64,000 nucleotides of DNA, from NCBI GenBank assembly GCA_043758755.1, contig JAYVMW010000038.1, positions 1 through 64,000 on the forward strand, in the 5' to 3' direction. Below, one piece after another: positions 33,259 through 42,270 of this stretch. The first letter of the stretch is position 1. Each line of letters opens with the position of its first letter. This DNA is from Solimicrobium sp043758755. GTDB taxonomy: Bacteria > Pseudomonadota > Gammaproteobacteria > Burkholderiales > Burkholderiaceae_D. The position numbers and the translations under genes were made by a program. Under the pieces are notes generated by a model. The model had not been told where the DNA came from and did no database searches. It saw only the letters and a program-made list of their open reading frames with translations.

Positions 33259-35667
33259 ATGAAAATCACATTGAAATGGAAAGTCATCGCCATCTGTGTT
33301 TTTCTGGAGATACTGGCTCTGGCGCTCATTGCGTTCATCAATTTTCAGATAATCAGCGCTTATCTGGATCAGATTGCCGAACAGCGCCTGCTGCAACTGC
33401 AGTCCTGTCTGTCCAGTCAGTTCGATGGCAATCCTGATATTTTAAAGCAGGGCAATATCGGTACGCTGATTCAGAAGTGTCAGGCTGACGACAATCAAAT
33501 TTACTTTTTTCTGTTTGATCGAAGCAGCCACATTGTCAAGAAATCCGGCTGGCCGGGTGTGCCATTGCCGGCCGACGCGACGGTGCCATCCAGTATTGAG
33601 GTGGTATCCCGGTACACATGGCAAACGCCACATTTCTATAAAACTATTTTCATCAATACGCCTCAATATTCCCATCTGTTGTATGGCGGCACCTCGCTGT
33701 ATAAGCCCTATACACAAAACGATCTGACCAGGAAGGCTCTGGTGCTGTCCCTGATGTCGATCTTGATCAGCATTGTTTTAATCATCGCTCTGATGAGATG
33801 GTTAAGCCGGCACTTAAAAAAACTGGAGGCCGCTGCCAACCAGATTTTGCGTGGCAATTATGATGTTTCAATCGACTACATCGGCAATGATGAAATCGGC
33901 CGGGTTGGTTTTGCCATCAATCTGGTGACACACACGCTGAAGAAGGAAATTCTGGCACTGCGTCAAAGTGAAGAAAGTGAACGTCTGACCGCTGAACGGA
34001 TGATCAAAGTAATCGACGCCGTGCCTGACTTCATGTTGTTAAGCCGGATGTCGGACGCGTTCATCATTTACGCTAATGCGGGGGTGGAATCGATGACCGG
34101 TTACGGGTATGGCGAACTGGTCGGTAAGACCCTGGATGATGTCACGCTGGGTATCACGAAAGAACAACGCAATGACTGGCAGCACCAGCTGATTGACAAT
34201 GGTGCGCTAAGAAATTATGAAACCATTATCAGGCACAAAAACGGTAAGCTGGTCAATGTGCTGGTTTCAGCGTCATCGCTTGAAATTGAAAATGCCGAGT
34301 ATGTCTTGATCATATGTCGGGACATTACCGACCGCAAACTGGTTGAAGCTGCAGTCGCGCATGCCAACCGGCAATTGAATTATGTCCTGGATGCCGCTTC
34401 GGAAATCGCCATCATTTCTACTGACGTCAATGGCAATGTGCAGATGTTTAATCGCGGCGCCGAAAAAATGCTGGGTTATCGGGCCAGAGAGAAGATCGGC
34501 ATGCCAATGCGGTTTGAAATTTTTGATCCGGATGAACTGATCCAGCGTAGCAAAGAATTGAGCCGACTTTATGGCCGGGAAGTGAAAACCTCCGAAGTGC
34601 TTTCAATCACACCGGCCAAGCAGGGTTCCGAAACCAGGAACTGGACATATATCTGCAAAAATTCCCGGCGACTTCTGGTGTCGCTGACGGTGGCCCGAAT
34701 TCTGGACAGTAACGGCAAAATAGTCGGATTCCTTGGAATCGCGCGGGATATTACCCTGCAAATGCAGGCAGAGCAGGCGCTGCAGGAATTGAACCATCAG
34801 CTGGAGAAACGGGTCGAAGAACGTACCGCCGAACTGGAGCGGACCAATGACAGTCTGGCCAATACCATGCACAATCTGCAGCTGGCACAGGCCGAACTGG
34901 TCCGTTCTGAAAAACTGACTGCACTGGGCGATATTGTTGCAGTGGTGGCACATGAGATCAATACACCGATAGGGAATTGCCTGACCGTGGCAACAACATT
35001 GCGCGATCGCAGTGAAGAACTGTTTCTGGAAATTGAACAGGGCACACTCAAACGGTCCAGCCTGACCCGGTATGTTTCTGACAGCAAAGCGGGCATGGAT
35101 ATTCTGATTCGTGGTCTGCATCGATCCAGCGAACTGGTCAGTAACTTCAAACAGGTTGCAGTCGATCAGACCAGTGAGCAGCGACGCATTTTCCAGCTCG
35201 ACACGGTAATCAATGAGGTGGTTGCCCTTATGATCCCCATGCTGCGCAAAACGCCCTATAAACTGCTCATCACTATTCCAAACGGCATCATCATGGACAG
35301 TTATCCCGGACCGATAGAACAGATTATTACCAATATGATTAACAATTCCATCATGCATGGATTTGAACCTGACCAGCCCGGTACGATGACGTTGTCGGCA
35401 CAGACGATTGGTGATAATGTCAAAGTTGTGTTTGCTGATGACGGTAAAGGTATCGCCGCTCACCATTTGAACCGCATATTCGACCCATTCTTTACAACCC
35501 GATTGGGCCGGGGTGGCACCGGTCTGGGCCTCAACATTGTTCATAATATCGTCAGAAACATGCTGGGCGGGCAGATTGAAGTAACGAGTGGACCGGGCAA
35601 GGGATGTTCCTTTACCATTGTTTTACCGATGAACGCGCCGTTCAATCAAATCGACAGAAGACAATAG
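33259..35667 (+). CDS. Membrane PAS-PAS sensor histidine kinase
   Basis: Large kinase of 802 residues. Order: helix one (8-33), periplasmic sensor region (about 34-158), helix two (161-180), HAMP (about 181-235), PAS one (about 245-360, ending YVLIICRDITDRK), PAS two (about 370-500, ending GFLGIARDITLQ), a coiled coil (500-550), HisKA-like His565 in ALGDIVAVVAHEINTPIGN, and an HATPase (NMINNSIMHGF, DDGKGI, GTGLGLNIVHNIV). The AHEINTP type of H-box resembles DctB-like and two-component kinases acting on NtrC-type regulators. No response-regulator gene is adjacent. It starts 17 bp after dctA, so they are probably co-transcribed, suggesting a role in sensing the transported compound. That is inference. 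Confidence 0.9.
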   Translation: MKITLKWKVIAICVFLEILALALIAFINFQIISAYLDQIAEQRLLQLQSCLSSQFDGNPDILKQGNIGTLIQKCQADDNQIYFFLFDRSSHIVKKSGWPGVPLPADATVPSSIEVVSRYTWQTPHFYKTIFINTPQYSHLLYGGTSLYKPYTQNDLTRKALVLSLMSILISIVLIIALMRWLSRHLKKLEAAANQILRGNYDVSIDYIGNDEIGRVGFAINLVTHTLKKEILALRQSEESERLTAERMIKVIDAVPDFMLLSRMSDAFIIYANAGVESMTGYGYGELVGKTLDDVTLGITKEQRNDWQHQLIDNGALRNYETIIRHKNGKLVNVLVSASSLEIENAEYVLIICRDITDRKLVEAAVAHANRQLNYVLDAASEIAIISTDVNGNVQMFNRGAEKMLGYRAREKIGMPMRFEIFDPDELIQRSKELSRLYGREVKTSEVLSITPAKQGSETRNWTYICKNSRRLLVSLTVARILDSNGKIVGFLGIARDITLQMQAEQALQELNHQLEKRVEERTAELERTNDSLANTMHNLQLAQAELVRSEKLTALGDIVAVVAHEINTPIGNCLTVATTLRDRSEELFLEIEQGTLKRSSLTRYVSDSKAGMDILIRGLHRSSELVSNFKQVAVDQTSEQRRIFQLDTVINEVVALMIPMLRKTPYKLLITIPNGIIMDSYPGPIEQIITNMINNSIMHGFEPDQPGTMTLSAQTIGDNVKVVFADDGKGIAAHHLNRIFDPFFTTRLGRGGTGLGLNIVHNIVRNMLGGQIEVTSGPGKGCSFTIVLPMNAPFNQIDRRQ

Positions 35668-35700
35668 CATTCCATCATTCCATTACAATCGCCGGGGAAA

Positions 35701-36858
35701 ATGAGATCTGGACTATTAATTATTATCTGTTCTCTTGTGTCTGCATGTGCCACTTCCAGACTGGGGCCGCTGAATGCAGACGGCATGCTGTTTGATAACC
35801 TGTTTACTGCCCCGTCGGCACCCGTGATTGCGGAAGACGCCATAAAAATTTCAGAGCCCATGCGCGATTTCGCCCGGACCAAAATTCCACGGTACTCGGC
35901 GCATGTGAACCTCAGTGATACCCGCAGGGCGTTGATTGATGCCCTGTATGTCAAGGGTGAATTGCGCCTTGAATATTTTTCCGATGTTACCCGCAGCGCG
36001 TCGGAATCATTCACAGCCAAATCGGGAAACTGCCTGTCTCTGGTTCTGCTGACTGCCGCCATGGCCAAAGAGCTCAAGCTGCCCTATCATTACCAGATGG
36101 TGGTCAATCCAACCGACTGGAACCAGTCCGGCAATTTTTTCATGTCTATCGGTCACGTCAATATCATTCTGGAAAATATCCCCAAAGAATTTGAATTAAA
36201 TACCTGGGTTGCCGAAGCCATGGTGGTCGACTTCCTTGAACCAAACAAGGCTGCCACGCTGGAATCGGTACAAATCGAGGAGAACACCATACTGGCGATG
36301 TATCTGAACAACCGGGCAGTTGAAACTCTGCTGCAGGGGAAGGTGAACGATGCGTATTGGTATGTCAGAGAATCCCTGCATCAGGATGACCATTTCCTCA
36401 ATGCCTATCTGACGCTCGGCGTTATTTACCGGACCATCCATCGGTCGGATCTGGCAGAGTCAGTGCTGGAGCGGATCGCACGATATTACCCCGACAATAC
36501 CAGTCTGTTGAATGACCAGATTCTGGTTTTAAAGGATCTGGGCCGGGTATCTGAAACAGTCGACCTGGAACGACGTCTGGCAAAACTGGATCAGGAACGG
36601 CCCTGGAGTTATTTCATTGAAGCGCAATCTGAATTTAATGCCGGGCGCTATGACCATGCCAAACGGCTGTATGAAATGGAACTGGCGCGCGATCCGGACC
36701 ATCATGAATTTGAATATGGTCTGGCGCTGGTCTATATCAAGCTCAATGATGCGCAGAATGCGATCACGCATTTACAGCGTGCGATCGAGCTTTGCCCGAA
36801 TAAGGCATTGCGTGACATGTATAAAGTCAATTTGGACCAGATCAGGGGCAGCCACTGA
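35701..36858 (+). CDS. Lipoprotein with transglutaminase-like and TPR domains
   Basis: A 385-residue predicted lipoprotein. The lipobox LVSAC has Cys16. The N-terminal domain (about 45-200) resembles the transglutaminase-like/SirB1 fold, with a candidate triad of Cys111 (KSGNCLSLVLLTAAMAKEL), His152 (GHVNIIL) and the Asp of VVDFLEP. The C-terminal half (about 205-380) consists of TPR-like helical repeats (YLTLGVIYRTIHRSDLAES, EAQSEFNAGRYDHAKRLYE, GLALVYIKLNDAQNAITHL). It begins 33 bp after the sensor kinase on the same strand. The function is unknown; a peptidase-like or scaffold role at the envelope is possible. Confidence 0.82.
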   Translation: MRSGLLIIICSLVSACATSRLGPLNADGMLFDNLFTAPSAPVIAEDAIKISEPMRDFARTKIPRYSAHVNLSDTRRALIDALYVKGELRLEYFSDVTRSASESFTAKSGNCLSLVLLTAAMAKELKLPYHYQMVVNPTDWNQSGNFFMSIGHVNIILENIPKEFELNTWVAEAMVVDFLEPNKAATLESVQIEENTILAMYLNNRAVETLLQGKVNDAYWYVRESLHQDDHFLNAYLTLGVIYRTIHRSDLAESVLERIARYYPDNTSLLNDQILVLKDLGRVSETVDLERRLAKLDQERPWSYFIEAQSEFNAGRYDHAKRLYEMELARDPDHHEFEYGLALVYIKLNDAQNAITHLQRAIELCPNKALRDMYKVNLDQIRGSH

Positions 36859-36876
36859 TTCCGACAATTGTACCGA

Positions 36877-37092
36877 CTACAACGCGTCCCGATTTAAATA
36901 CAGCGCTTCAACTTTGGCGCGCGCCCAGGGAGTGCGCCGCAAAAATTTCAGGCTGGACTGTATGCTGGGATCGCTGGTAAAGCAGCGGATTTGAATTTGT
37001 TCAGCCATGGCTTCCCAGCCCAGTTGACTGACCAGTTCAGTCAGCATGGTCTCCAGGGTAACGCCGTCCAGTGAATTTTTTTGGGTTGTCAT
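36877..37092 (-). CDS. VF530-family (DUF2132) putative DNA-binding protein
   Basis: A 71-residue protein from the ATG at 37092 (a longer frame to 37110 enters the terminator hairpin). It shows the family pattern PLDGVTLE-like start (here NSLDGVTLETMLTELV), GWEAMAEQIQIRCF, and DPSIQSSLKFLRRTPWAR. VF530 proteins have a small helical fold related to SWIB-like or HTH folds and are proposed to bind DNA; no clear physiological role is known. It is convergent with the upstream lipoprotein gene. Confidence 0.88.
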   Translation of the reverse strand: MTTQKNSLDGVTLETMLTELVSQLGWEAMAEQIQIRCFTSDPSIQSSLKFLRRTPWARAKVEALYLNRDAL

Positions 37093-37099
37093 ATAGGCG

Positions 37100-37142
37100 A
37101 AAAAAAGCATTGCGGGTTATAAGTTCCCGCAATGCTTTTTTT
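37100..37142. terminator. Strong bidirectional terminator
   Basis: GCATTGCGGG (37107-37116) and CCCGCAATGC (37126-37135) form a 10-bp stem flanked by an A-run and a T-run. On the minus strand it ends the aldehyde dehydrogenase gene. It also sits just before the VF530 gene, whose promoter must then lie very close to or within this hairpin. Confidence 0.92.
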
Positions 37143-37145
37143 ATT

Positions 37146-38645
37146 TTAAAAGTCGAAACTGATACCCTGTGCCAGCGGTAAGGAATGACTGTAATTGATG
37201 GTATTGGTAGAGCGGCGCATATACGCCTTCCATGCATCTGATCCGGACTCGCGGCCGCCGCCGGTATCTTTTTCGCCACCAAAGGCACCACCGATTTCCG
37301 CACCGGAAGGTCCGATGTTGACATTGGCTATGCCGCAATCGCTGCCGCTGTCGCACATGAATTTTTCTGCTTCACGCACATCGGTAGTAAAGATGGACGA
37401 CGATAAACCTTGCGGTACTTCGTTATTCCAGGCGATGGCCTGATTCAGATCGCTGTACCGGACAATGTATAAAATCGGTGCAAAGGTTTCATGGTGCATG
37501 GAGGCAGTCTGGGTCGGCATTTCCACCAGTGCCGGATGCACGTAAAAGCCGTCGCCTTCCACTTTCGCGCGTTCGCCTCCAAATACCACACCCTGTTCGG
37601 CTTTGGCGGTACTGAGCGCCTGCTGCATGGCTGTGTAGGCCTGAGCATCGATCAGCGGGCCGATCAGCGTTGATTTTTCCAGCGGACTGCCTATCGGCAG
37701 ACCGGCATAGATTTTTTTCAGTCGGCTCACGATCGTGTCATACAAACTGTCATGTACAAACAGACGGCGCAACGTAGTGCAGCGTTGCCCGGCGGTGCCG
37801 ACTGCCGAGAAGGTAATGCCGCGCAATGCCATTTCAATGTCGGCACTCGGTGCGACGATCATGGCATTGTTGCCGCCCAGTTCCAGTATCGTGCGGGCCA
37901 GACGCGCAGCGCAGCGCTGCGCCACGTCCCGCCCCATGCGGGTGCTGCCGGTCGCGCTGACCACCTTGACGCGCTGGTCATCAACCATGGCAATGCCGGC
38001 ATCGCTGTTACCGATAATGAGTTCAGCCAGACCGGCAGGTGCGTCCGCCCCAAACCGCAAGACCGCTTTCATGAACAGGGTATGCACTGCAATGGCGGTC
38101 AACGGTGTTTTCTCCGACGGTTTCCAGGTAACGCTGTTGCCGCACACAAAAGCCAGCGCCGCATTCCAGGCCCACACTGCAACCGGGAAGTTGAATGCCG
38201 AGATGACACCGACCACACCGACCGGATGCCATTGTTCCATCATCCGGTGGCCAGGCCGCTCTGACGCGATGGTCAGGCCATACAGCTGGCGCGACAGACC
38301 GACGGCAAAGTCACAGATATCGATCATTTCCTGTACCTCGCCCAGTCCTTCCTGCAAAATTTTGCCGGCTTCCAGAGTCACCAGCTTGCCCAACTCTTCT
38401 TTGTGCTGGCGCAATTCCTCACCAAACAGGCGTACCAACTCGCCGCGCCGCGGCGCCGGCACTTCACGCCACTGCAGGTGCGCCGCATGCGCCGAGGCGA
38501 TTCGGGTAGCGACCTGCGCACTGTCCTCAGCGCGCAAACTGGCCAGCTTTTGACCGTCAATCGGAGAAAAGCTGTGGATCTGGTTACCAGTCCATGGCGC
38601 CAGATCCACATCCAGCGCCTTCAACACACTGTTGATTTTTTTCAT
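37146..38645 (-). CDS. amaB: Aldehyde dehydrogenase, aminoadipate-semialdehyde type (AmaB/ALDH7-like)
   Basis: NAD(P)-dependent aldehyde dehydrogenase of 499 residues from the ATG at 38645, which has an AGG ribosome site; a GTG at 38654 is also in frame. The ALDH7 group includes AmaB, which oxidises aminoadipate semialdehyde or its cyclic form piperideine-6-carboxylate to 2-aminoadipate. Visible are the NAD-binding VISAFNFPVAVWAWNAAL, general base Glu in LELGGNNAMIV (about E255), the active-site Cys in GTAGQRCTTLRR (about C289), and the C-terminal GGAFGGEKDTGGGRESGSDAWK-type region (quoted in parts: GGEKDTGGG, SDAWKAYMR). The adjacent lysine dehydrogenase-like gene and Lrp regulator support lysine catabolism. 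Confidence 0.9.
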   Translation of the reverse strand: MKKINSVLKALDVDLAPWTGNQIHSFSPIDGQKLASLRAEDSAQVATRIASAHAAHLQWREVPAPRRGELVRLFGEELRQHKEELGKLVTLEAGKILQEGLGEVQEMIDICDFAVGLSRQLYGLTIASERPGHRMMEQWHPVGVVGVISAFNFPVAVWAWNAALAFVCGNSVTWKPSEKTPLTAIAVHTLFMKAVLRFGADAPAGLAELIIGNSDAGIAMVDDQRVKVVSATGSTRMGRDVAQRCAARLARTILELGGNNAMIVAPSADIEMALRGITFSAVGTAGQRCTTLRRLFVHDSLYDTIVSRLKKIYAGLPIGSPLEKSTLIGPLIDAQAYTAMQQALSTAKAEQGVVFGGERAKVEGDGFYVHPALVEMPTQTASMHHETFAPILYIVRYSDLNQAIAWNNEVPQGLSSSIFTTDVREAEKFMCDSGSDCGIANVNIGPSGAEIGGAFGGEKDTGGGRESGSDAWKAYMRRSTNTINYSHSLPLAQGISFDF

Positions 38646-38680
38646 CGTGTTCACCTGAGAAGATCTAATAATTTTAATAA

Positions 38681-39772
38681 TTAAGCGGCATAGTATTGAC
38701 CAAAGCGATTGGCCAGGAAGTCAGCCAGCGTGGCCTGTTCCTGACGTACCAATCCTTTTTGCGGCAGTTTGCCGTGTATCAGCATGTCTACCATAGCGCA
38801 AATCCCTGAGGCTGTGGTGAGCTGAATGGCAGAGAGTAAATGACCATTTACCTTTTGGCTATAGATTTTTTTGGCGTACGATTCCTGCTCCAGACGACCG
38901 TCACGCATGCCGCTGACGCTGACAAATACCAGTACCACATCCTGCTTGGTAATTGGAATGGCCGTTTCCATGACTTCTTTTAAAATCGGACGACGCTCGA
39001 TCAGGCCCAATTGCAGGTCACGCACCAGCATTTTGATAATGTCACGGTGACCTGGATAGCGTACGGTTTTGTAATTCAGGTTCTGTACTTTACCTTCCAG
39101 GCTTTCGCACAGGGTGCCCAATCCGCCGGAAGTATTGAAGGCTTCGTAGTTGATACCGTCCAGCGAGAAATGTTCGATTTCTTCCAGCGGTGAGGTTTCG
39201 CGCAGCTGGCCGTCAACGATTGCTTCGCACGGATTGCAGTATTCATTGATCAGACCGTCGGTACTCCAGGTCAGATTGTATTTCAGGGCATTGTTCGGAT
39301 AGATCGGTAGGGCGCCCACGCGCATGCTGACATCACGCAGCGAGTCAAAACCCTTGGCAACGTCATTGGCAACGATGGAAATGAATCCCGGTGCCAGACC
39401 ACATTGGGGCACAAAGGCGGTTTCGGCATTTTCAGCCAGCTGTTTGACTACCCGGGTGCTTTCCACGTCTTCGGTCAGGTCAAAATAGTGCGACTTGGCC
39501 AGTTTGGCTGCTTCTGCAATGACTGGGGTCAGAAAATAAGGACAGGCGGACATGGTGACCTGATGGCCCTTGATAATCTCGGTAACCGCTTTTTTATCCG
39601 ACAGATCGATTTTTACGCAGGTGGTGTTTGGAAACGCCGCCTTGGCTACGTAATCCAGACGATCGGCATCACGGTCAGCGACAGTAATCTGGTATTCACC
39701 CGTATGGGACAGCAGATTCAAAATTGCGTCACCGATTTTGCCGGCACCTAAAAGAATAAGTTTGGTTGTCAT
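38681..39772 (-). CDS. Saccharopine dehydrogenase-family protein (lysine dehydrogenase-like)
   Basis: A 363-residue NAD(P)-dependent oxidoreductase. The Rossmann motif LLGAGKIGDA is at the N-terminus, with ITVADRDADRL, PYFLTPVIAEAAKLAKSH and VPQCGLAPGFISIVANDVA typical of the saccharopine dehydrogenase C-terminal/lysine dehydrogenase family. Members make or release aminoadipate semialdehyde from lysine or saccharopine. It is 35 bp upstream of the AmaB-type gene on the same strand, which would take the product onward to aminoadipate. Ribosome site GGAGAT precedes the ATG. Whether it acts on lysine directly or on saccharopine cannot be told from sequence. Confidence 0.85.
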   Translation of the reverse strand: MTTKLILLGAGKIGDAILNLLSHTGEYQITVADRDADRLDYVAKAAFPNTTCVKIDLSDKKAVTEIIKGHQVTMSACPYFLTPVIAEAAKLAKSHYFDLTEDVESTRVVKQLAENAETAFVPQCGLAPGFISIVANDVAKGFDSLRDVSMRVGALPIYPNNALKYNLTWSTDGLINEYCNPCEAIVDGQLRETSPLEEIEHFSLDGINYEAFNTSGGLGTLCESLEGKVQNLNYKTVRYPGHRDIIKMLVRDLQLGLIERRPILKEVMETAIPITKQDVVLVFVSVSGMRDGRLEQESYAKKIYSQKVNGHLLSAIQLTTASGICAMVDMLIHGKLPQKGLVRQEQATLADFLANRFGQYYAA

Positions 39773-39880
39773 GACTGATCTCCTGAATGGAATGGTTATT
39801 TATTAATTCGACAGAGTGACTGTTGAACAGTGCAGGGCAGTGTAATGGGCTTTCTTGTCAGAGAATAGAGAGCAAGATAG

Positions 39881-39913
39881 CGTCATTATGATGTTATGCA
39901 CTACAATATGACG
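39881..39913. promoter_or_regulatory. Candidate operator between the lysine genes and the Lrp-type regulator
   Basis: Imperfect inverted repeat CGTCATTATG (39881) and CAATATGACG (39904-39913) centred in the divergent promoter region, 36 bp before the regulator ATG. A TACAAT -10-like element overlaps the right arm. Binding by the neighbouring Lrp-type protein is inferred. Confidence 0.4.
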
Positions 39914-39948
39914 AAAAATAAAGTCAGATTAACTTAGGAGAGACCAAT

Positions 39949-40407
39949 ATGAAACTAAACCTGGATAAAGTCGACAATCAGATCCTTGCCTTGCTCATGG
40001 ATGATGCACGCACGCCAGTGACCGTCATTGCCAAAAAAATCGGCATGGCAAGAACTACCGTCATCGCCCGCATTACTGCGCTTGAACAGCGCGGCATTAT
40101 TGCCGGTTACGGTGTCCGGCTTGATCAGAGCCTGTTTCAGTCCGGCGTGCGCGCCTATGTGGGGATGTCGATCGAGCCGCGCAGTGCTTCAGCCCTGGTG
40201 AAGCTGCTGCAGCAATGGCCGGAAGTGGAAACGCTGTGTGCGGTCAGCGGCGTCATTGATTACATGATGACACTGCGCTGCACCAGCACGGAAGATCTGG
40301 ATAAACTGCTGGATCAGATTGGCGAACTGGAAGGAGTTCGGCAAACTTCCACGTCAGTTATCTTAAGCAAGCGCATTGATCGCAGCGCATTGCCATCCCA
40401 GAACTGA
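39949..40407 (+). CDS. Lrp/AsnC-family transcriptional regulator
   Basis: A 152-residue regulator with the N-terminal winged HTH (VDNQILALLMDDARTPVTVIAKKIGMARTTVIARI region, recognised from LDKVDNQILALLMDDAR and MARTTVIARITALEQRG) and a C-terminal RAM/AsnC ligand domain (RAYVGMSIEPRS, VSGVIDYMMTLRC). Such proteins sense amino acids. It is divergent from the lysine dehydrogenase-like/AmaB operon, so lysine or a breakdown product is the likely ligand by context. Ribosome site AGGAG precedes the ATG by 8 bp. Confidence 0.93.
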   Translation: MKLNLDKVDNQILALLMDDARTPVTVIAKKIGMARTTVIARITALEQRGIIAGYGVRLDQSLFQSGVRAYVGMSIEPRSASALVKLLQQWPEVETLCAVSGVIDYMMTLRCTSTEDLDKLLDQIGELEGVRQTSTSVILSKRIDRSALPSQN

Positions 40408-40419
40408 ACCCGGCTCCAG

Positions 40420-42186
40420 TCAGGTTGTCTCGACATGAAACTGCAATGCAGCCAACTTGGCATAAACACCGCCGGCAGCCACCAGACTGGCATGGGTGCC
40501 GGTCTCGACAATATGACCATGTTCCATGACCAGTATCCGGTCGGCACTCTGTACTGTCGCCAGTCTATGGGCAATGACCAGCGTAGTACGGCCCTGCATG
40601 GCGGTTTCCAGCGCGCGTTGCACCAGACGCTCGGATTCTGCATCCAGTGCACTGGTGGCTTCATCAAGCAGCAGCAGGGCCGGATTTTTCAGCAGGGCGC
40701 GTGCGATCGAAATTCGCTGGCGCTGACCGCCTGACAAACGCACACCCCGGTCACCCAGAAAGGAATGATAACCCTCGGGCAGCTTTTCAATAAACTCGTG
40801 GGCATGGGCCATTTTGGCCGCAGCGATGACCTCTTCATCACTGGCATCAATGCGTCCGTAACGAATATTGTCCATCGCATCTGCTGAAAAAATGACGGTA
40901 TCCTGCGGAACGATACCGATCGTGTTGCGCAGAGTTTGCAGATTCAGATCACGGATATTGATGCCGTCGAGCCGGATCTGGCCCTGCTGCGGATCATAAA
41001 AGCGCAGCAGCAGCTGAAACAGGGTGGTTTTACCCGCGCCGGAGGAGCCGACAATGGCCACGGTTTCGCCTGAAGTAACATCGATATCAAGGTGCGACAG
41101 CGCAGCAGAATCAGGCCGTGACGGGTAGTGAAACATGACGTTATTCAGTGTCAGTGTGGCGCCGTTCGAAGAGCGTTGCGGCAGTGGTTGCGGATGTTGC
41201 GGATTTTTTATATTACTCTGCGCGCTCAGTAATTCCAGCAGCCGTTCAGTCGCACCGGCAGCGCGCTGCGCATCACCCATGACTTCAGACAGCGCTCCGA
41301 CGGCGCCGGCCACGATGGTTGCATACAAAATAAACTGACTTAATTCGCCACCGCTCATGGTTTTGTTCATGACCGCATGCGCACCCAGCCACAGTACAAA
41401 CACGATTGCGCCGAACACCAGCAAAATGGCAATGACGGTCAGCAACGAACGCGCCCTGATTCTGCGCATGGCTGTGGCGAACGCATTTTCAACCGACAGG
41501 CTAAAGCGCGCGGCTTCATGCTTTTCCTGGGTGTAGGCCTGGACGATCGGCATGGCATTGAGAATTTCACCGGCCAGTGCCGAGGCGTCGGCAATCCGGT
41601 CTTGCGAATCGCGCGACAGGGTGCGTACCCGCCTTCCGAAAAAAACGATAGGCAATACTACAAAGGCCAGCGCCAGAATAATGATGGATGACAGTTTGGG
41701 ACTGGTAATGAACAGCATCACCAGGCCGCCCAAAAACAACAGCGTATTGCGCAGCGCCATGGAAATGCTGGTGCCGACCATGGCCTGAATCAGGGTGGTA
41801 TCGGTGGTCAGTCGTGACAGAACTTCACCTGAGCGGGTCGTTTCAAAAAATTCCGGGCTTTGTTCAATCACATGTTCATAGACCGCGCTGCGAATATCGG
41901 CGGTGACACGTTCACCGAGCAGCGACACCATATAAAAGCGTGCCGCGGTGGCGATGGCCAGCACGCAGGCTACCCCAAACAGGGCCAGAAATGCGGCGTC
42001 GACATGTTGTATGCTGCCCGACCCGCTGAAGCCCAGATCGATCATCTGCCGGAAAGCGTAGGGAATCGCCAGCGTTGCCGATGCGGCAACGAGCAAGGCC
42101 AGTCCGGCCAGATAGAATTTGTTAGTGTAAGGGCGTAAAAAAGGCAATAAGCCCTTTAAGGTCGCAATACTGCTGGGAGATTTCAT
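40420..42186 (-). CDS. ABC exporter, permease-ATPase fusion (MsbA/lipid-exporter type)
   Basis: A 588-residue half-transporter from the ATG at 42186. The N-terminal membrane domain (about 1-310) has six helices (first near FYLAGLALLVAASATLAI) and contains SGEVLSRLTTDTTLIQ, the coupling motif found in MsbA, LmrA and BmrA-type exporters. The nucleotide-binding domain has Walker A GSSGAGKTT, signature LSGGQRQRISIARA, Walker B LLLLDEATSALD and the H-loop IAHRL. It would act as a homodimer exporting a lipid or hydrophobic compound; the substrate is not predictable. It is convergent with the Lrp-type gene and downstream of the PrpR-type gene on the same strand. Confidence 0.9.
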   Translation of the reverse strand: MKSPSSIATLKGLLPFLRPYTNKFYLAGLALLVAASATLAIPYAFRQMIDLGFSGSGSIQHVDAAFLALFGVACVLAIATAARFYMVSLLGERVTADIRSAVYEHVIEQSPEFFETTRSGEVLSRLTTDTTLIQAMVGTSISMALRNTLLFLGGLVMLFITSPKLSSIIILALAFVVLPIVFFGRRVRTLSRDSQDRIADASALAGEILNAMPIVQAYTQEKHEAARFSLSVENAFATAMRRIRARSLLTVIAILLVFGAIVFVLWLGAHAVMNKTMSGGELSQFILYATIVAGAVGALSEVMGDAQRAAGATERLLELLSAQSNIKNPQHPQPLPQRSSNGATLTLNNVMFHYPSRPDSAALSHLDIDVTSGETVAIVGSSGAGKTTLFQLLLRFYDPQQGQIRLDGINIRDLNLQTLRNTIGIVPQDTVIFSADAMDNIRYGRIDASDEEVIAAAKMAHAHEFIEKLPEGYHSFLGDRGVRLSGGQRQRISIARALLKNPALLLLDEATSALDAESERLVQRALETAMQGRTTLVIAHRLATVQSADRILVMEHGHIVETGTHASLVAAGGVYAKLAALQFHVETT

Positions 42187-42270
42187 GGGGATTTTTCTTT
42201 GGAAGAGGGTGCGCCGAAAATAATTTGGGCAAATTGTAAGGCAGAAACACAATTCAGGTGGAGCTCAATT

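Noticed and set aside
34603..35544. Minus-strand open frame (313 codons) opposite the PAS kinase
   Set aside because: Covers the conserved kinase core on the other strand; no recognisable domain.
37735..38553. Plus-strand open frame (272 codons) opposite the aldehyde dehydrogenase
   Set aside because: Antisense to catalytic motifs of the dehydrogenase; rich in Arg, Ser and Pro as expected from a shadow.
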